The notes beneath the pieces were generated by a model, which was given only the letters and a program-made list of their open reading frames with translations, was not told the DNA's origin and ran no database searches. Both the position numbers and the translations under genes were made by a program. DNA of 64,000 nt from Azonexus sp. (GTDB lineage: Bacteria > Pseudomonadota > Gammaproteobacteria > Burkholderiales > Rhodocyclaceae), in contig JAGOAU010000005.1 of assembly GCA_017983755.1 (NCBI GenBank), positions 62,001 through 126,000 on the forward strand, given 5' to 3'. Shown in pieces: positions 1 to 8,480 of the stretch (position 1 is its first letter; the number at the start of each line of letters is the position of its first letter).

Positions 1-311
1 CCGACCTGGCGCTCGTCGCCGACTTCCATCAGCGGCCGGCGAATCAGCAGCGGATTGGCGAGCAGCAACTGCAGGGCGTGCTCGAAGCCGATATTCTCCG
101 GCACGATCTCGCCCGACTTGACGGCCGGCGCGCTCGGGTTGAACCACTGGCCGATCGGCAGCTTGCCGAGAAATGCAAGCAGCCGGTCGGCCGTCCATGC
201 CTCGGTCTTGAGACTTTTGGCCTGGACGGTATGGCCGGCGGCGGCGAGCAGGGTCTTCTGGCGCAGATTGCCCTTGCAGCCGGGTTTTTCGTAGAAGGTG
301 ACGACGGCCAC
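1..311 (-). CDS. nitrogenase-associated ArsC/Spx-like protein (3' end outside window)
   Basis: The minus strand reads VAVVTFYEKPGCKGN at its start, with a thioredoxin-fold FYEKPGC segment, and continues through LPIGQWFNPSAPAVKSG to the window edge, about 103 codons. This matches the nitrogenase-associated branch of the ArsC/Spx family, which usually lies in nif clusters and whose biochemical role is unsettled. The GTG start at 311 shares one base with the TAG stop of the ferredoxin gene (TAGTG), so translation is probably coupled. It is the third gene of the nifB operon. The C-terminus is cut off by the window. Family assignment is from motif and context. Confidence 0.75.
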   Translation of the reverse strand, partial: MAVVTFYEKPGCKGNLRQKTLLAAAGHTVQAKSLKTEAWTADRLLAFLGKLPIGQWFNPSAPAVKSGEIVPENIGFEHALQLLLANPLLIRRPLMEVGDERQV

Positions 312-589
312 TATGCTGCCTCGCGCCAGAGACCGAATTCCTTCAGCTTCTCGATCGGGATGCCGGTCAGCGAGCCGGGCGGGTTCAGGAACTCGCCCAG
401 TTCATTGACGATGGCCATTTCGATCGGGCAGATCGCGGCGCATTGGGGCACGCCGTGATCGCCCAGGCATTCGGTGCATTTGCCGTCGTCGATCAGGAAA
501 TGCGGCGTGTCCTGGTAGATGGCGTCGTTCGGGCAGACATCGACGCAGGCCCAGCAATTGACGCAGGATTGAGTGATTTGCAGGGCCAT
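311..589 (-). CDS. 2[4Fe-4S] ferredoxin, nifB-associated
   Basis: A 92-residue ferredoxin with two cluster-binding motifs. The first is C-x2-C-x2-C-x3-CP near residues 9-20. The second has a long insertion, C-x2-C-x8-C-x3-CP, near residues 38-55. This is the pattern of Allochromatium-type 2[4Fe-4S] ferredoxins. Its ATG follows the nifB stop with no gap (TAAATG), so the two are co-translated. Ferredoxins encoded next to nifB are thought to feed low-potential electrons or clusters to the radical-SAM step of cofactor assembly. The specific partner is inferred from position. Confidence 0.9.
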   Translation of the reverse strand: MALQITQSCVNCWACVDVCPNDAIYQDTPHFLIDDGKCTECLGDHGVPQCAAICPIEMAIVNELGEFLNPPGSLTGIPIEKLKEFGLWREAA

Positions 590-2092
590 TTACGCCACCT
601 TCAGGCTTTCTGCGGCAGGAAGCAGCTTCCCGGTCGCCGCGATTTCCTTGTAGACCGCCCAGACTGCGTCCTCGATCGGCTCCATCGCGTGTTCGCCGTT
701 CGGCGCGATGCCGGCGGCTTCCAGCTTGCCCCAGGGTTCGTAGCCGACCTTGGAACAGAGCACGACCTCGCAGCCGGACAGGGTGCGGATGTTGCGATCG
801 AGCAGCGATTCGGTTGCGCCTTCGTCGACCACATCGCCATCGCCGCAGGAATCCATGCCGCCGCAGTACAGCTCGGTCTTGCGGTGGCTAATGAAGCGGA
901 CACCTTCCGGCGAGGCTTCGTAGATCAGGAATTCCTTGGCATGCCCGAAGTGTTCGGCGACAACGCCGTTCTTGCCGGCCACCGCCATCAGCACCGGCCG
1001 CGAGCCTTCGGGAATGCCCTCGAACTTCGGCTTGACGATGCCACGCTTGGCATCGAGCTTCTCGATGATCTCGTCGTGCACCACCTTGCGCCGGACCATC
1101 GCCGCTTCGTAATCGACGTCCATGACGTCGATCTTGTCGAGCGTGAACTCGTCGCCGCGGTCCTCGCCCAGGAGGCCGACCGCATCGGCACGGCACTGGC
1201 GGCAGTGGCGCATCATCGCCATGTCGCCGGCACAGGCGTCCTGCAGTTCCTGCAGCTGTTCCGGCGTCGGTTCCGGCTGCTCCATGATGCCGTAATAGGT
1301 ACCGTGTTCCGGTTCGGCGATCAGCGGCATCACGTTGTGCAGGAAGGCGCCCTTGGCCTTGACGATCTTCGAGACTTCCTTGAGATGCTCGTCATTGACG
1401 CCGGGGATCAGCACCGAATTGACCTTCACCAGGATGCCGCGGTCGGTCAGCATCTGCAGGCCCTTCTGTTGCTGCTCGATGAGGATGCGTGCACCTTCGA
1501 CACCGGTGATGCGCTTGTTCTCCCAGTAGATCCACGGGTAGATCTTGGCCCCGACTTCCGGATCGACGCAGTTGATGGTGATCGTCACGTGGTCGATGTT
1601 GTGCTGGGCGATACGGTCGACGTACTGCGGCAGGTTGAGGCCGTTGGTCGACACGCACAGCTTGATGTCCGGGGCGCGCTCGGACAGCTGTTCGAAGGTT
1701 TCAAAGGTGCGGCCCGGGTTGGCCAGGGGGTCTCCGGGTCCGGCAATGCCGAGTACCGTCATCTGCGGGATTTCGGCGGCGACGGCGAGTACCTTCTTGA
1801 TCGCCTGGTCGGGCGTCAGCAGCTCGGAGACGACGCCCGGCCGGGATTCGTTGGAGCAGTCGTACTTGCGGTTGCAGTAGTTGCACTGGATGTTGCAGGC
1901 CGGGGCGACGGCCACATGCATGCGGGCGAAGTAGTGGTGCGCTTCTTCCGAATAGCAGGGGTGGTCCTGCACCTTGGCGCGGATGTGGTCGGGCAGATGG
2001 CCCAGGGCATCCGGCGCGGTGCCGCAGCCGCTCGATGAACAGCCGCCGCCCTCAGCGGCGGGGGCGGTATTGCTGATAACGGGTAATTCCAC
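590..2092 (-). CDS. nifB: NifB, radical SAM FeMo-cofactor biosynthesis protein
   Basis: A 500-residue protein. NifB builds NifB-co, the Fe-S-carbide core of the nitrogenase cofactor. The radical SAM motif is visible as CNIQCNYC near residue 70, and the C-terminal third (from about residue 345, RPVLMAVAGKNGVVAEHFGHA) is the NifX/NafY-like domain found in long NifB proteins. The start is GTG at 2092, chosen because GAGGAG lies 8 bases upstream. A sigma-54 promoter and a NifA site lie further upstream. It is the first gene of the operon with the ferredoxin and ArsC-like protein. Full length for the family. Confidence 0.97.
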   Translation of the reverse strand: MELPVISNTAPAAEGGGCSSSGCGTAPDALGHLPDHIRAKVQDHPCYSEEAHHYFARMHVAVAPACNIQCNYCNRKYDCSNESRPGVVSELLTPDQAIKKVLAVAAEIPQMTVLGIAGPGDPLANPGRTFETFEQLSERAPDIKLCVSTNGLNLPQYVDRIAQHNIDHVTITINCVDPEVGAKIYPWIYWENKRITGVEGARILIEQQQKGLQMLTDRGILVKVNSVLIPGVNDEHLKEVSKIVKAKGAFLHNVMPLIAEPEHGTYYGIMEQPEPTPEQLQELQDACAGDMAMMRHCRQCRADAVGLLGEDRGDEFTLDKIDVMDVDYEAAMVRRKVVHDEIIEKLDAKRGIVKPKFEGIPEGSRPVLMAVAGKNGVVAEHFGHAKEFLIYEASPEGVRFISHRKTELYCGGMDSCGDGDVVDEGATESLLDRNIRTLSGCEVVLCSKVGYEPWGKLEAAGIAPNGEHAMEPIEDAVWAVYKEIAATGKLLPAAESLKVA

Positions 2093-2127
2093 GATGTCGG
2101 CTCCTCGAATGCAGTCGGAGCCTTTTC

Positions 2128-2143
2128 AGCAATCGCTGTGCCA
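2128..2143 (-). promoter_or_regulatory. sigma-54 promoter of the nifB operon
   Basis: Minus strand TGGCAC-AGCGA-TTGCT, a perfect -24/-12 element (GG and GC separated by 10 bases). Transcription would begin near 2117, about 25 bases before the GTG start of nifB. Confidence 0.92.
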
Positions 2144-2206
2144 GAGATTTTTTGTATTAAAAATCAGCGGGATGGCAATATTCGTGGCGTGCCCTGTCGG
2201 GGGCCT

Positions 2207-2222
2207 TGTCGCAAATGCGACA
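2207..2222. promoter_or_regulatory. NifA upstream activator site for nifB
   Basis: TGTCGCAAATGCGACA fits TGT-N10-ACA and is extended to TGTCG-N6-CGACA, the same form as four other sites in this window. It lies about 65-80 bases upstream of the -24 element, a normal enhancer distance. Confidence 0.9.
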
Positions 2223-2347
2223 GCGCTGCGCAAGCGGGTGGTTGCGCTGGTGTTTGGCAGCTTGGAGAGCTTGCCCCGGCGCGGTGCCCGGCACCGGGGG
2301 CGGCTGACTTACCCGCTTGCGACAGGTGCCTGCCGCAAGACCGGTCC

Positions 2348-2566
2348 TCAGTTGTCCGGCTGGCCCTGCGACTTCTCGATGGCTTCCAGCAACTGCAAGG
2401 CACGTTCGCGGTTTTTCGCCCGGGCCGCTTCGCGTTCGGCCACATTGGCGGCCTCGGCCAGCGATGCCTGGATCAGCAACTGGTGCGGCGTCAGCCCGCC
2501 CCTTGCCGCATCGAGCATGTCGTCGGATTTTGATTCGAGGTCTTTTTCCGGCACTGGATTCTCCAT
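2348..2566 (-). CDS. small hypothetical protein (72 aa)
   Basis: 72 residues, acidic at the N-terminus and rich in Ala, Glu, Arg and Lys, with a predicted helical core (HQLLIQASLAEAANVAEREA). The ATG at 2566 is preceded by AGGAGG at good spacing, which supports it as a real gene. It lies 16 bases downstream of the winged-helix gene and so is probably its operon partner. It precedes the nifB promoter region. I do not recognise a family. No signal peptide or membrane segment. Confidence 0.6.
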   Translation of the reverse strand: MENPVPEKDLESKSDDMLDAARGGLTPHQLLIQASLAEAANVAEREAARAKNRERALQLLEAIEKSQGQPDN

Positions 2567-2582
2567 TGGGAAGTCCTCCTGT

Positions 2583-2831
2583 TTACTTGACGCCCGGCTT
2601 CCTGCCCGGCGCCGGGCGCGGGACGTATCCCGAAAGCCGGCACTGGAAACCTTCCACGGCCTTGCCCTTGACGTAGCTGGTGACGCTGCAGCGGGAGATA
2701 TCGCCGCGTGCCGACAACTCCGAGAGGGAAGCGCGGACTTCGTCGAGCGAAATATTGGTCGCCGCGGCGATATCGAAGTCGAGCAACTGACCGTGTTTCT
2801 TCAGGTATTCGAAAACCTTGGTGGTGTGCAT
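2583..2831 (-). CDS. small winged-helix protein (82 aa)
   Basis: 82 residues. The first 50 form a winged-helix pattern: VFEYLKKHGQLLDFDIAAAT, then NISLDEVRASLSELSARGDI, resembling FeoC/ArsR-size helix-turn-helix domains. Two cysteines occur at 48 and 64. The basic Pro-rich tail ends PAPGRKPGVK. The ATG at 2831 is chosen over longer upstream starts because AAGGAA lies 6 bases before it and homology to a wing-helix begins there. It precedes the nifB operon, so a local regulatory role is possible but unproven. Confidence 0.6.
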   Translation of the reverse strand: MHTTKVFEYLKKHGQLLDFDIAAATNISLDEVRASLSELSARGDISRCSVTSYVKGKAVEGFQCRLSGYVPRPAPGRKPGVK

Positions 2832-2903
2832 CGGGATTCCTTTCCTTGTGGCTGTCACGAACGACGGAAGCGGTGTCGAAGCGCGGCAGCGGTGGGTGCG
2901 ACC

Positions 2904-2931
2904 AAGAAAAAAAGCCCGCGCGAGGCGGGCT
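2904..2931 (-). terminator. rho-independent terminator (minus strand)
   Basis: Stem AGCCCGC / GCGGGCT with a 5-base loop at 2913-2931, followed on the minus strand by seven T (2913-2907). It terminates leftward transcription before the winged-helix gene. The phasin has its own terminator upstream, so this one must serve another transcript; see the small RNA entry. Confidence 0.85.
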
Positions 2932-2963
2932 AAATCCATTTCTTGGAGGAGATGGAGGAGACA
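2904..2963 (-). ncRNA. candidate ~60-nt small RNA with repeated CUCCUCC motifs
   Basis: No protein gene lies between the phasin terminator (3080-3110) and the terminator at 2904-2931, yet a minus-strand promoter TTGCAG-N17-CATAAT sits at 2970-2998. A transcript from about 2963 would be near 60 nt and end at the terminator. Its 5' half reads GTCTCCTCCATCTCCTCC: two CTCCTCC blocks complementary to the Shine-Dalgarno consensus. This recalls the anti-SD CCUCCUCC loop RNAs of alphaproteobacteria, by motif only. A TGCACTGCA operator overlaps the -35. Existence of the RNA is inferred, not shown. Confidence 0.5.
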
Positions 2964-2969
2964 GATGCC

Positions 2970-2998
2970 ATTATGCCCAAAAACGTTGTGCACTGCAA
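2970..2998 (-). promoter_or_regulatory. sigma-70-type promoter for the candidate small RNA
   Basis: Minus strand TTGCAG (2998-2993), 17-base spacer, CATAAT (2975-2970). The PhaR-like operator at 2986-3001 covers the -35 hexamer, consistent with repression. Confidence 0.5.
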
Positions 2999-3001
2999 CA
3001 A
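2986..3001. promoter_or_regulatory. TGCACTGCA operator, copy 1 (PhaR-like)
   Basis: TTGTGCACTGCAACAA. Differs at one position from the 16-mer in front of the phasin gene (3716-3731). PhaR-type regulators of PHB granules bind TGCA/CTGC-rich sites at phasin promoters, so this is a candidate PhaR site; the assignment is inference. Confidence 0.6.
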
Positions 3002-3079
3002 ATTTTTGTTTATCCCTCGGCCTGCCAAGGTTTTCCGACGGCTGCACGGGCGGCTTGGCGTCTTGTCTCCGGGCAAGAA

Positions 3080-3110
3080 AAAAGGCCCCGCGAAAATCGC
3101 GGGGCCTTTT
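3080..3110. terminator. bidirectional terminator downstream of the phasin
   Basis: Perfect 13-bp stem AAAAGGCCCCGCG / CGCGGGGCCTTTT with loop AAAAT. Runs of A on the left and T on the right make it usable in both directions. It lies 22 bases past the phasin stop. Confidence 0.93.
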
Positions 3111-3131
3111 GATCCGGTTAGCTCGAAAAGC

Positions 3132-3650
3132 TTACTTGGACTTCTTCTTGGTCGCGGCAGTGATGTTGGCCTGGGCAGCGTCGGCAAATTGCTTGGCCAC
3201 CGAGTTCATGTTGCCGAAAGCCGAGTTCGCAGCGGCGATAGCGTTCTGGATCGCGGCGATGGCGCCTTCGGAACCGGCGGGAGCGGACTTGGCAGCCAGT
3301 TCGACCATGCCGGCCATCGACTTCTGGAAGTCGCTGAACTGGGCTTCGACCATCTTGGCCAGTTCCTGCTGGGTTTCGGCGGTGATTTCATAGACCGAAC
3401 GGGAGTAGGCGACAGCCTTCTCGACGGCCGGTTGGGCCAGAGCCGACTGGGCGGCCAGGGCTTCCTTCGGATCCTTCGCGTCCAGCACGGACTTGACGCC
3501 GGAGGCGGTGTCTTCCAGTGCCGAGCGGGCGGCGTTCAGGTTCAGGGTCGCAATGCGCTCGGCCGATGCCAGGGCGGTGTTGGCGACGGACAGCAGGGAA
3601 TCAACGGTAGCCTTGTTGGCGGCGGCGAGTTGCTCGGGATTGATGGACAT
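3132..3650 (-). CDS. phasin family protein (PHB granule coat)
   Basis: 172 residues. Phasins coat polyhydroxyalkanoate granules and control granule size. The sequence is the typical amphipathic helical phasin: an N-terminal SINPEQLAAANKATVDSLL segment, a long Ala-rich helix with LNLNAARSALEDTA near residues 37-50, and the lysine-rich tail ATKKKSK. The ATG at 3650 is preceded by GGAGA; a longer upstream start has no ribosome site. Single-gene transcript ending at the strong hairpin at 3080-3110. The TGCACTGCA operator at 3716-3731 suggests PhaR control. PHB depolymerase lies at 23.6 kb. Confidence 0.93.
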   Translation of the reverse strand: MSINPEQLAAANKATVDSLLSVANTALASAERIATLNLNAARSALEDTASGVKSVLDAKDPKEALAAQSALAQPAVEKAVAYSRSVYEITAETQQELAKMVEAQFSDFQKSMAGMVELAAKSAPAGSEGAIAAIQNAIAAANSAFGNMNSVAKQFADAAQANITAATKKKSK

Positions 3651-3715
3651 TTGGTGTCTCCAAAATAAGGTTGTCAAGGTGTTCAGACGCGAGTATAGCG
3701 CACTATTTTAGGGAA

Positions 3716-3731
3716 TTGTGCACTGCAGCAA
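3716..3731. promoter_or_regulatory. TGCACTGCA operator, copy 2, phasin promoter
   Basis: TTGTGCACTGCAGCAA, 66 bases upstream of the phasin ATG. Shares the 12-base core TTGTGCACTGCA with copy 1. Phasin promoters are the classic PhaR targets, which is why the motif is assigned to PhaR. Confidence 0.65.
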
Positions 3732-3807
3732 AAATAATTTGAAATGATTTGCGGAAACGCGGGCGTCGGATGTCGGTGTTCCGGGAAGGCGGTCATCGAC
3801 TCCCCGA

Positions 3808-5016
3808 TCAATACTCCGGCCTGAGTGTTCTGCCGGCGGACGCCTTCGGCCGGCGGTTGCGTCCGAGCTGGGCGGAGGGGCGTTCGATCCAGCGATGAAA
3901 GACGTTGGCGGCCAGAATGCTCAGGCCGAATGCGCAGAGCAGGCCGGCGAGCGCCGCCGGCGGGGATGACCAGCCAAAACGGGTCCACAGCGTACCGACC
4001 AGCACGAGAACCGGAAAATGCACGAGAAACAGACTGAAGGAGATGTTCCCCAGCCAGGTGATCACGCCATTCTTCGGCCAGCGTGCGCCCCAGCCCATCT
4101 TTTCGGCGCTGAACAACAGCATTCCGATAGCCAGCGCACTCATCAGGCGCCAGCGCCAGTCGAAGGCCATGGCGACGACGAAGAACGCCAGATATAGCCA
4201 GAGTTCATGCCTGGCATTGCCGCCCTGCAAACTGCGGTGAATGACGATGCCCATGAAGAAATACGGGAAGAAATACAGCCACCAGCCATCCCAGGCATCG
4301 TTGAGATTGAAGTAGAACAGCGAGAAGAGCGCCAGTGGCCAGCCGAGCAGACCAATGAAGTCGGTCTTGCCGCGCCCGAGCGTATCCCGGCACCAGAGGC
4401 CTGCGGCATAGACCAGGCAGAGCTGGAAATTGATGCAGACGAACCAGAGGCCGGCCGACAGTTGCTCGTAGCCGAGTATGCCCTGCAGGAAAAACAGATG
4501 GGCCAGCAGTTGCGGCCACGATACCGGTTCGCCGACGACCTGCTCGGGCAGCCAGTCGCGCGCGAAGGCATAGATGGGGATGATCAGCGCGATGGCCACC
4601 AGATACGGCAGTCCGAGACGGTAGTAGCGCTGGACGATGAACGAGCGCAGCCGTGGCAGGTTCCAGTTCTGTCCGCTCATGCTGCAGGCCATGACGTAGC
4701 CGCCGACGACAAAGAACACCTGCGTCGCCCGCGCGTGGTTCTCCAGCCAGTCGAGCACGCCGCCGGCCAGCGGCGCGGCCCATTCCCTGAGCGGCGGGTA
4801 GATCGCGAAGTGGTGCCACAGGATGATCAAGGCAGCCAGCGCCCGCAAGGCGATGACGAATTGCAGGGTGTCCTTGCGGACGGACGGGCCAAGGGAGGCG
4901 TGCTGGCTGGCAGCGCTGATGGGTAGAAGCAACGTCGGGGTTTCCTTCTTCTGGCAGTTATGGCGGCCTTTGCGGCGGGCGCTTGGCGCGTGGCAGCGCT
5001 TGAATCCTGACACCAC
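3808..5016 (-). CDS. membrane acyltransferase, acyltransferase-3 (OafA/YrhL-like) family
   Basis: About 402 residues with roughly ten hydrophobic segments. The family transfers acyl groups to surface sugars or other carbohydrates across the inner membrane. The start of the domain, FVIALRALAALIILWHHFA (about 53-71), carries the conserved R-x10-H near the first membrane helix, and FFVVGGYVMA corresponds to the F-F-xSG motif. The exact start is uncertain: the first 45 residues are basic and may not be translated. Monocistronic. A PhaR-like site lies 60 bases upstream, hinting at co-regulation with the phasin. Substrate unknown. Confidence 0.8.
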   Translation of the reverse strand: MVSGFKRCHAPSARRKGRHNCQKKETPTLLLPISAASQHASLGPSVRKDTLQFVIALRALAALIILWHHFAIYPPLREWAAPLAGGVLDWLENHARATQVFFVVGGYVMACSMSGQNWNLPRLRSFIVQRYYRLGLPYLVAIALIIPIYAFARDWLPEQVVGEPVSWPQLLAHLFFLQGILGYEQLSAGLWFVCINFQLCLVYAAGLWCRDTLGRGKTDFIGLLGWPLALFSLFYFNLNDAWDGWWLYFFPYFFMGIVIHRSLQGGNARHELWLYLAFFVVAMAFDWRWRLMSALAIGMLLFSAEKMGWGARWPKNGVITWLGNISFSLFLVHFPVLVLVGTLWTRFGWSSPPAALAGLLCAFGLSILAANVFHRWIERPSAQLGRNRRPKASAGRTLRPEY

Positions 5017-5076
5017 GATGAAGTCTGGCTGGCGCGTCGTCGGTTGAACGCGATGAATATGGCAGACCCGCGCATT

Positions 5077-5093
5077 TTACTGCAGTGCACCAA
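5077..5093. promoter_or_regulatory. TGCACTGCA operator, copy 3, upstream of the acyltransferase
   Basis: Reverse complement reads TTGGTGCACTGCAGTAA, sharing the 11-base core GTGCACTGCAG with the phasin copy. It lies between two minus-strand genes, upstream of the acyltransferase. Confidence 0.5.
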
Positions 5094-5177
5094 TTTCACC
5101 AAACGGTCAGCCAGGAGCGGGGCTGAATGCTGCCGGGGCGGGTGGCGCCGGGCTTGTCGTCCCGCCCCCGTTAAGGG

Positions 5178-6149
5178 TCAGGCGGGCAGCGGCGCCGGGG
5201 TCAGCGGCACGCGCCCGGTCGTGAGATAGGTTGCGCAGCGTTCGATGTATTCGCGAGTGCTCTTGGGCATCGGCGTCCGGGCGCGGGCCAGGTAGAAGAT
5301 CAGATCGCGGCCCTGGCGGATCAGCAGCAGACCTTCGGAAACGCGGTGGGCGAGCGCGTCCGACTTGCGATAGTCCACGGGTTGCGGCAGTGGCGAAAAA
5401 TTGGCCAGCCGTTCGGCGGCGGTGACCAGTTGCGACCAGACTTCGAAAATGTCGCGGTCGGTGCGCAGGTTCTCGGTCTTGATCTTGGCGGCGTCGGCCA
5501 GGTCGCGCACCACTCCCTCGATCGAGGCGAAGGCCGGAATCTGCGTGAAATTGGCGATCATGGCGTTGGCGATGCGGTCGATGTCGCGCATCGTCTGGCC
5601 CATCTTGATATAGCGGCTTTCGTAGAAATCCTCGAGCGGAATCGAGAATGCCCGGAAAGGTTCGCCCCACAGTTCATCGATGCCTTCCTCGCCGCTACGG
5701 TGGAGCACAAAACGGCCGAGTTCCATGGCGTCGAGCAGGCATTGGCCGCATTCGCGCATCAGGGCGTCGTCGCTGCGGATCTCGATGCCGTCGGTCTGCA
5801 ACTCGACCAAGCGGCGGAAAATGTCGGTCGCCCGGTTGAAATAGGCGCCGGCGAGCATGGCGGCCTTGACCCGCTTGCGCGCCGGGTCGGTTTCCGCCGC
5901 GTGCGCCGCCTTCGCCTCGGCAAGGCGGGTGCCGGGAATGTTGAGGCCGTGCTCGGTATGGTTGAACAGGCGCCGCGTCAGGCCCTCGATCAGCCGCTTC
6001 TTGGCTTCCAGCGTGTCGGCCGGGACCGGGTAGGTCTTGATCCAGTAACCGTCGTAGAGCACGCGTTCCTCGCCGTCGATGATGCGGCGGGTGCCTTCCG
6101 GCGGACAGTCCTGATTCGTGCCTGGGTTGAGTCGATACACCTGGATCAT
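5178..6149 (-). CDS. hypothetical protein (323 aa)
   Basis: 323 residues, soluble, mostly helical and charged. I recognise no family. Visible landmarks are IDGEERVLYDGYWIKTYPVP near 25-45, a Cys pair in RECGQCLLDAMELG near 130, and a C-terminal helical stretch ending RYIERCATYLTTGRVP-like. The ATG at 6149 begins MIQVYRLNPG; longer starts run into upstream sequence with no ribosome site. It lies downstream of modC in the same direction but 183 bases away, so it may be separately transcribed. Its stop is close to the acyltransferase promoter region. Confidence 0.65.
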   Translation of the reverse strand: MIQVYRLNPGTNQDCPPEGTRRIIDGEERVLYDGYWIKTYPVPADTLEAKKRLIEGLTRRLFNHTEHGLNIPGTRLAEAKAAHAAETDPARKRVKAAMLAGAYFNRATDIFRRLVELQTDGIEIRSDDALMRECGQCLLDAMELGRFVLHRSGEEGIDELWGEPFRAFSIPLEDFYESRYIKMGQTMRDIDRIANAMIANFTQIPAFASIEGVVRDLADAAKIKTENLRTDRDIFEVWSQLVTAAERLANFSPLPQPVDYRKSDALAHRVSEGLLLIRQGRDLIFYLARARTPMPKSTREYIERCATYLTTGRVPLTPAPLPA

Positions 6150-6332
6150 CGCGAGCTGCTCTGGTTGGGGTGGCTTCTGAACGAAGCAAAAAACGTGCGG
6201 AAAAACGCCCCCGTTGCAAGTGGCTGAATTATCCGGGGAAACGATAATGCACCATATTCGGCTCGCTGTCGCGATGCACTTGATTTGTGCCGCCGGCACC
6301 CGTCGGGTGCAAGCGTCGGGAACCGCCATGGG

Positions 6333-7408
<1,076 letters not shown>

Positions 7409-7412
<4 letters not shown>

Positions 7413-8083
7413 GCCGTTTTCTTCCGCGCCGGGTTGAAAGTGTACAGCGCCAGCAGCACCAGGAAGCTGAACAGCACCATGCCGCCGGCCAGCCAGTGGG
7501 CCTGCGCGTATTCCAGCGCCTCGACGTGGTCGTAGATCTGGACCGAGACGACGCGCGTCCGACCCGGGATGTTGCCGCCGATCATCAGCACGATGCCAAA
7601 TTCGCCGACGGTGTGCGCGAAGCCGAGGATGGCGCCGGACAGGAAGCCGGGCTTGGCCAGCGGCACGGCGACCGACCAGAAGGCATCCCACGGGCTGGCG
7701 CGCAGCGTCGCGGCGACTTCCAGCGGCCGTTCGCCGATCGCCTCGAAGGCGTTTTGAATCGGCTGGACGACAAAGGGCAGCGAATAGAATACCGAAGCGA
7801 TGACCAGGCCGGGGAAGGTGAAGGGCAGCAGGCCGATGCCGAGCGTCTGCGTCAATTGCCCGACCGGCCCGTTCGGCCCCATGGCGACGAGCAGGTAGAA
7901 GCCGAGCACGGTCGGCGGCAGCACCAGCGGCAGCGCGACGACGGCGCCGACCGCGCCCTTGAGGCGCGAGCGCGTGCGTGCCAGCCACCAGGCGATCGGC
8001 GTGCCGACGATGAGCAGCAGCACGGTGACGATCGAGGCCAGCTTGAGCGTCAGCCAGACGGCGGCGAGGTCGGTGCTTTCCAT
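7409..8083 (-). CDS. modB: ModB, molybdate ABC transporter permease
   Basis: 224 residues with about five membrane segments. The EAA loop that contacts the ATPase is visible as [20 protein letters not shown] near residues 122-141. The segment [20 protein letters not shown] is typical of ModB. Overlaps modC by four bases and follows the NifX-like gene by four bases, so the whole block is one transcript. Confidence 0.97.
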
Positions 8084-8087
8084 GCGG

Positions 8088-8480
8088 TCAGTGTCGTGAG
8101 AACAGGTCGCGCATCTTACACAGGGTGGTGGTGATGTCGAAGCGCGGGTCGGGCAGCGCCTCGCCGGCCAGGATGCGGGTGATGGCGAGCGCCGGGTCGC
8201 TTTCGCCGGTGAGCAGCACCTCGGCGCCGCGCTTCTTCATGTGGCGGATGAAGCCGTCGCCGGCGCTGGCGCAGACCACGAGGTCGATGCCGTCGAGCGG
8301 GTGCGCTTCCTGGTCCCCGAAAACGTGCAGCATCTGTTCCTTCTCCAGGTCGACCCGATGCGGTGCCGGCAGCAGCTGGCTGGCGCGGTGCTGCGAGAGG
8401 TCGTAAACCAGCCATTGCCGGGTTTGCCCGGCGTGGCCGCTGACGGCAGTGAAATCCTTGGTGGCGATGGCGATTTTCAT
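8088..8480 (-). CDS. NifX/NafY-family iron-molybdenum cofactor-binding protein
   Basis: 130 residues, equivalent to the C-terminal domain of Nif[20 protein letters not shown] matches the family start and [15 protein letters not shown] the core. Members carry NifB-co or FeMo-co between assembly proteins. Its presence inside the molybdate operon links metal uptake with cofactor assembly. The ATG overlaps the modD stop by four bases. It could alternatively be a generic domain protein not devoted to nitrogenase; context makes the cofactor role more likely. Confidence 0.85.
   Translation of the reverse strand: MKIAIATKDFTAVSGHAGQTRQWLVYDLSQHRASQLLPAPHRVDLEKEQMLHVFGDQEAHPLDGIDLVVCASAGDGFIRHMKKRGAEVLLTGESDPALAITRILAGEALPDPRFDITTTLCKMRDLFSRH

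Noticed and set aside
443..2038. Long plus-strand reading frame opposite nifB
   Set aside because: Antisense shadow of nifB in GC-rich DNA; its protein is His/Asp/Val-rich with no family pattern.
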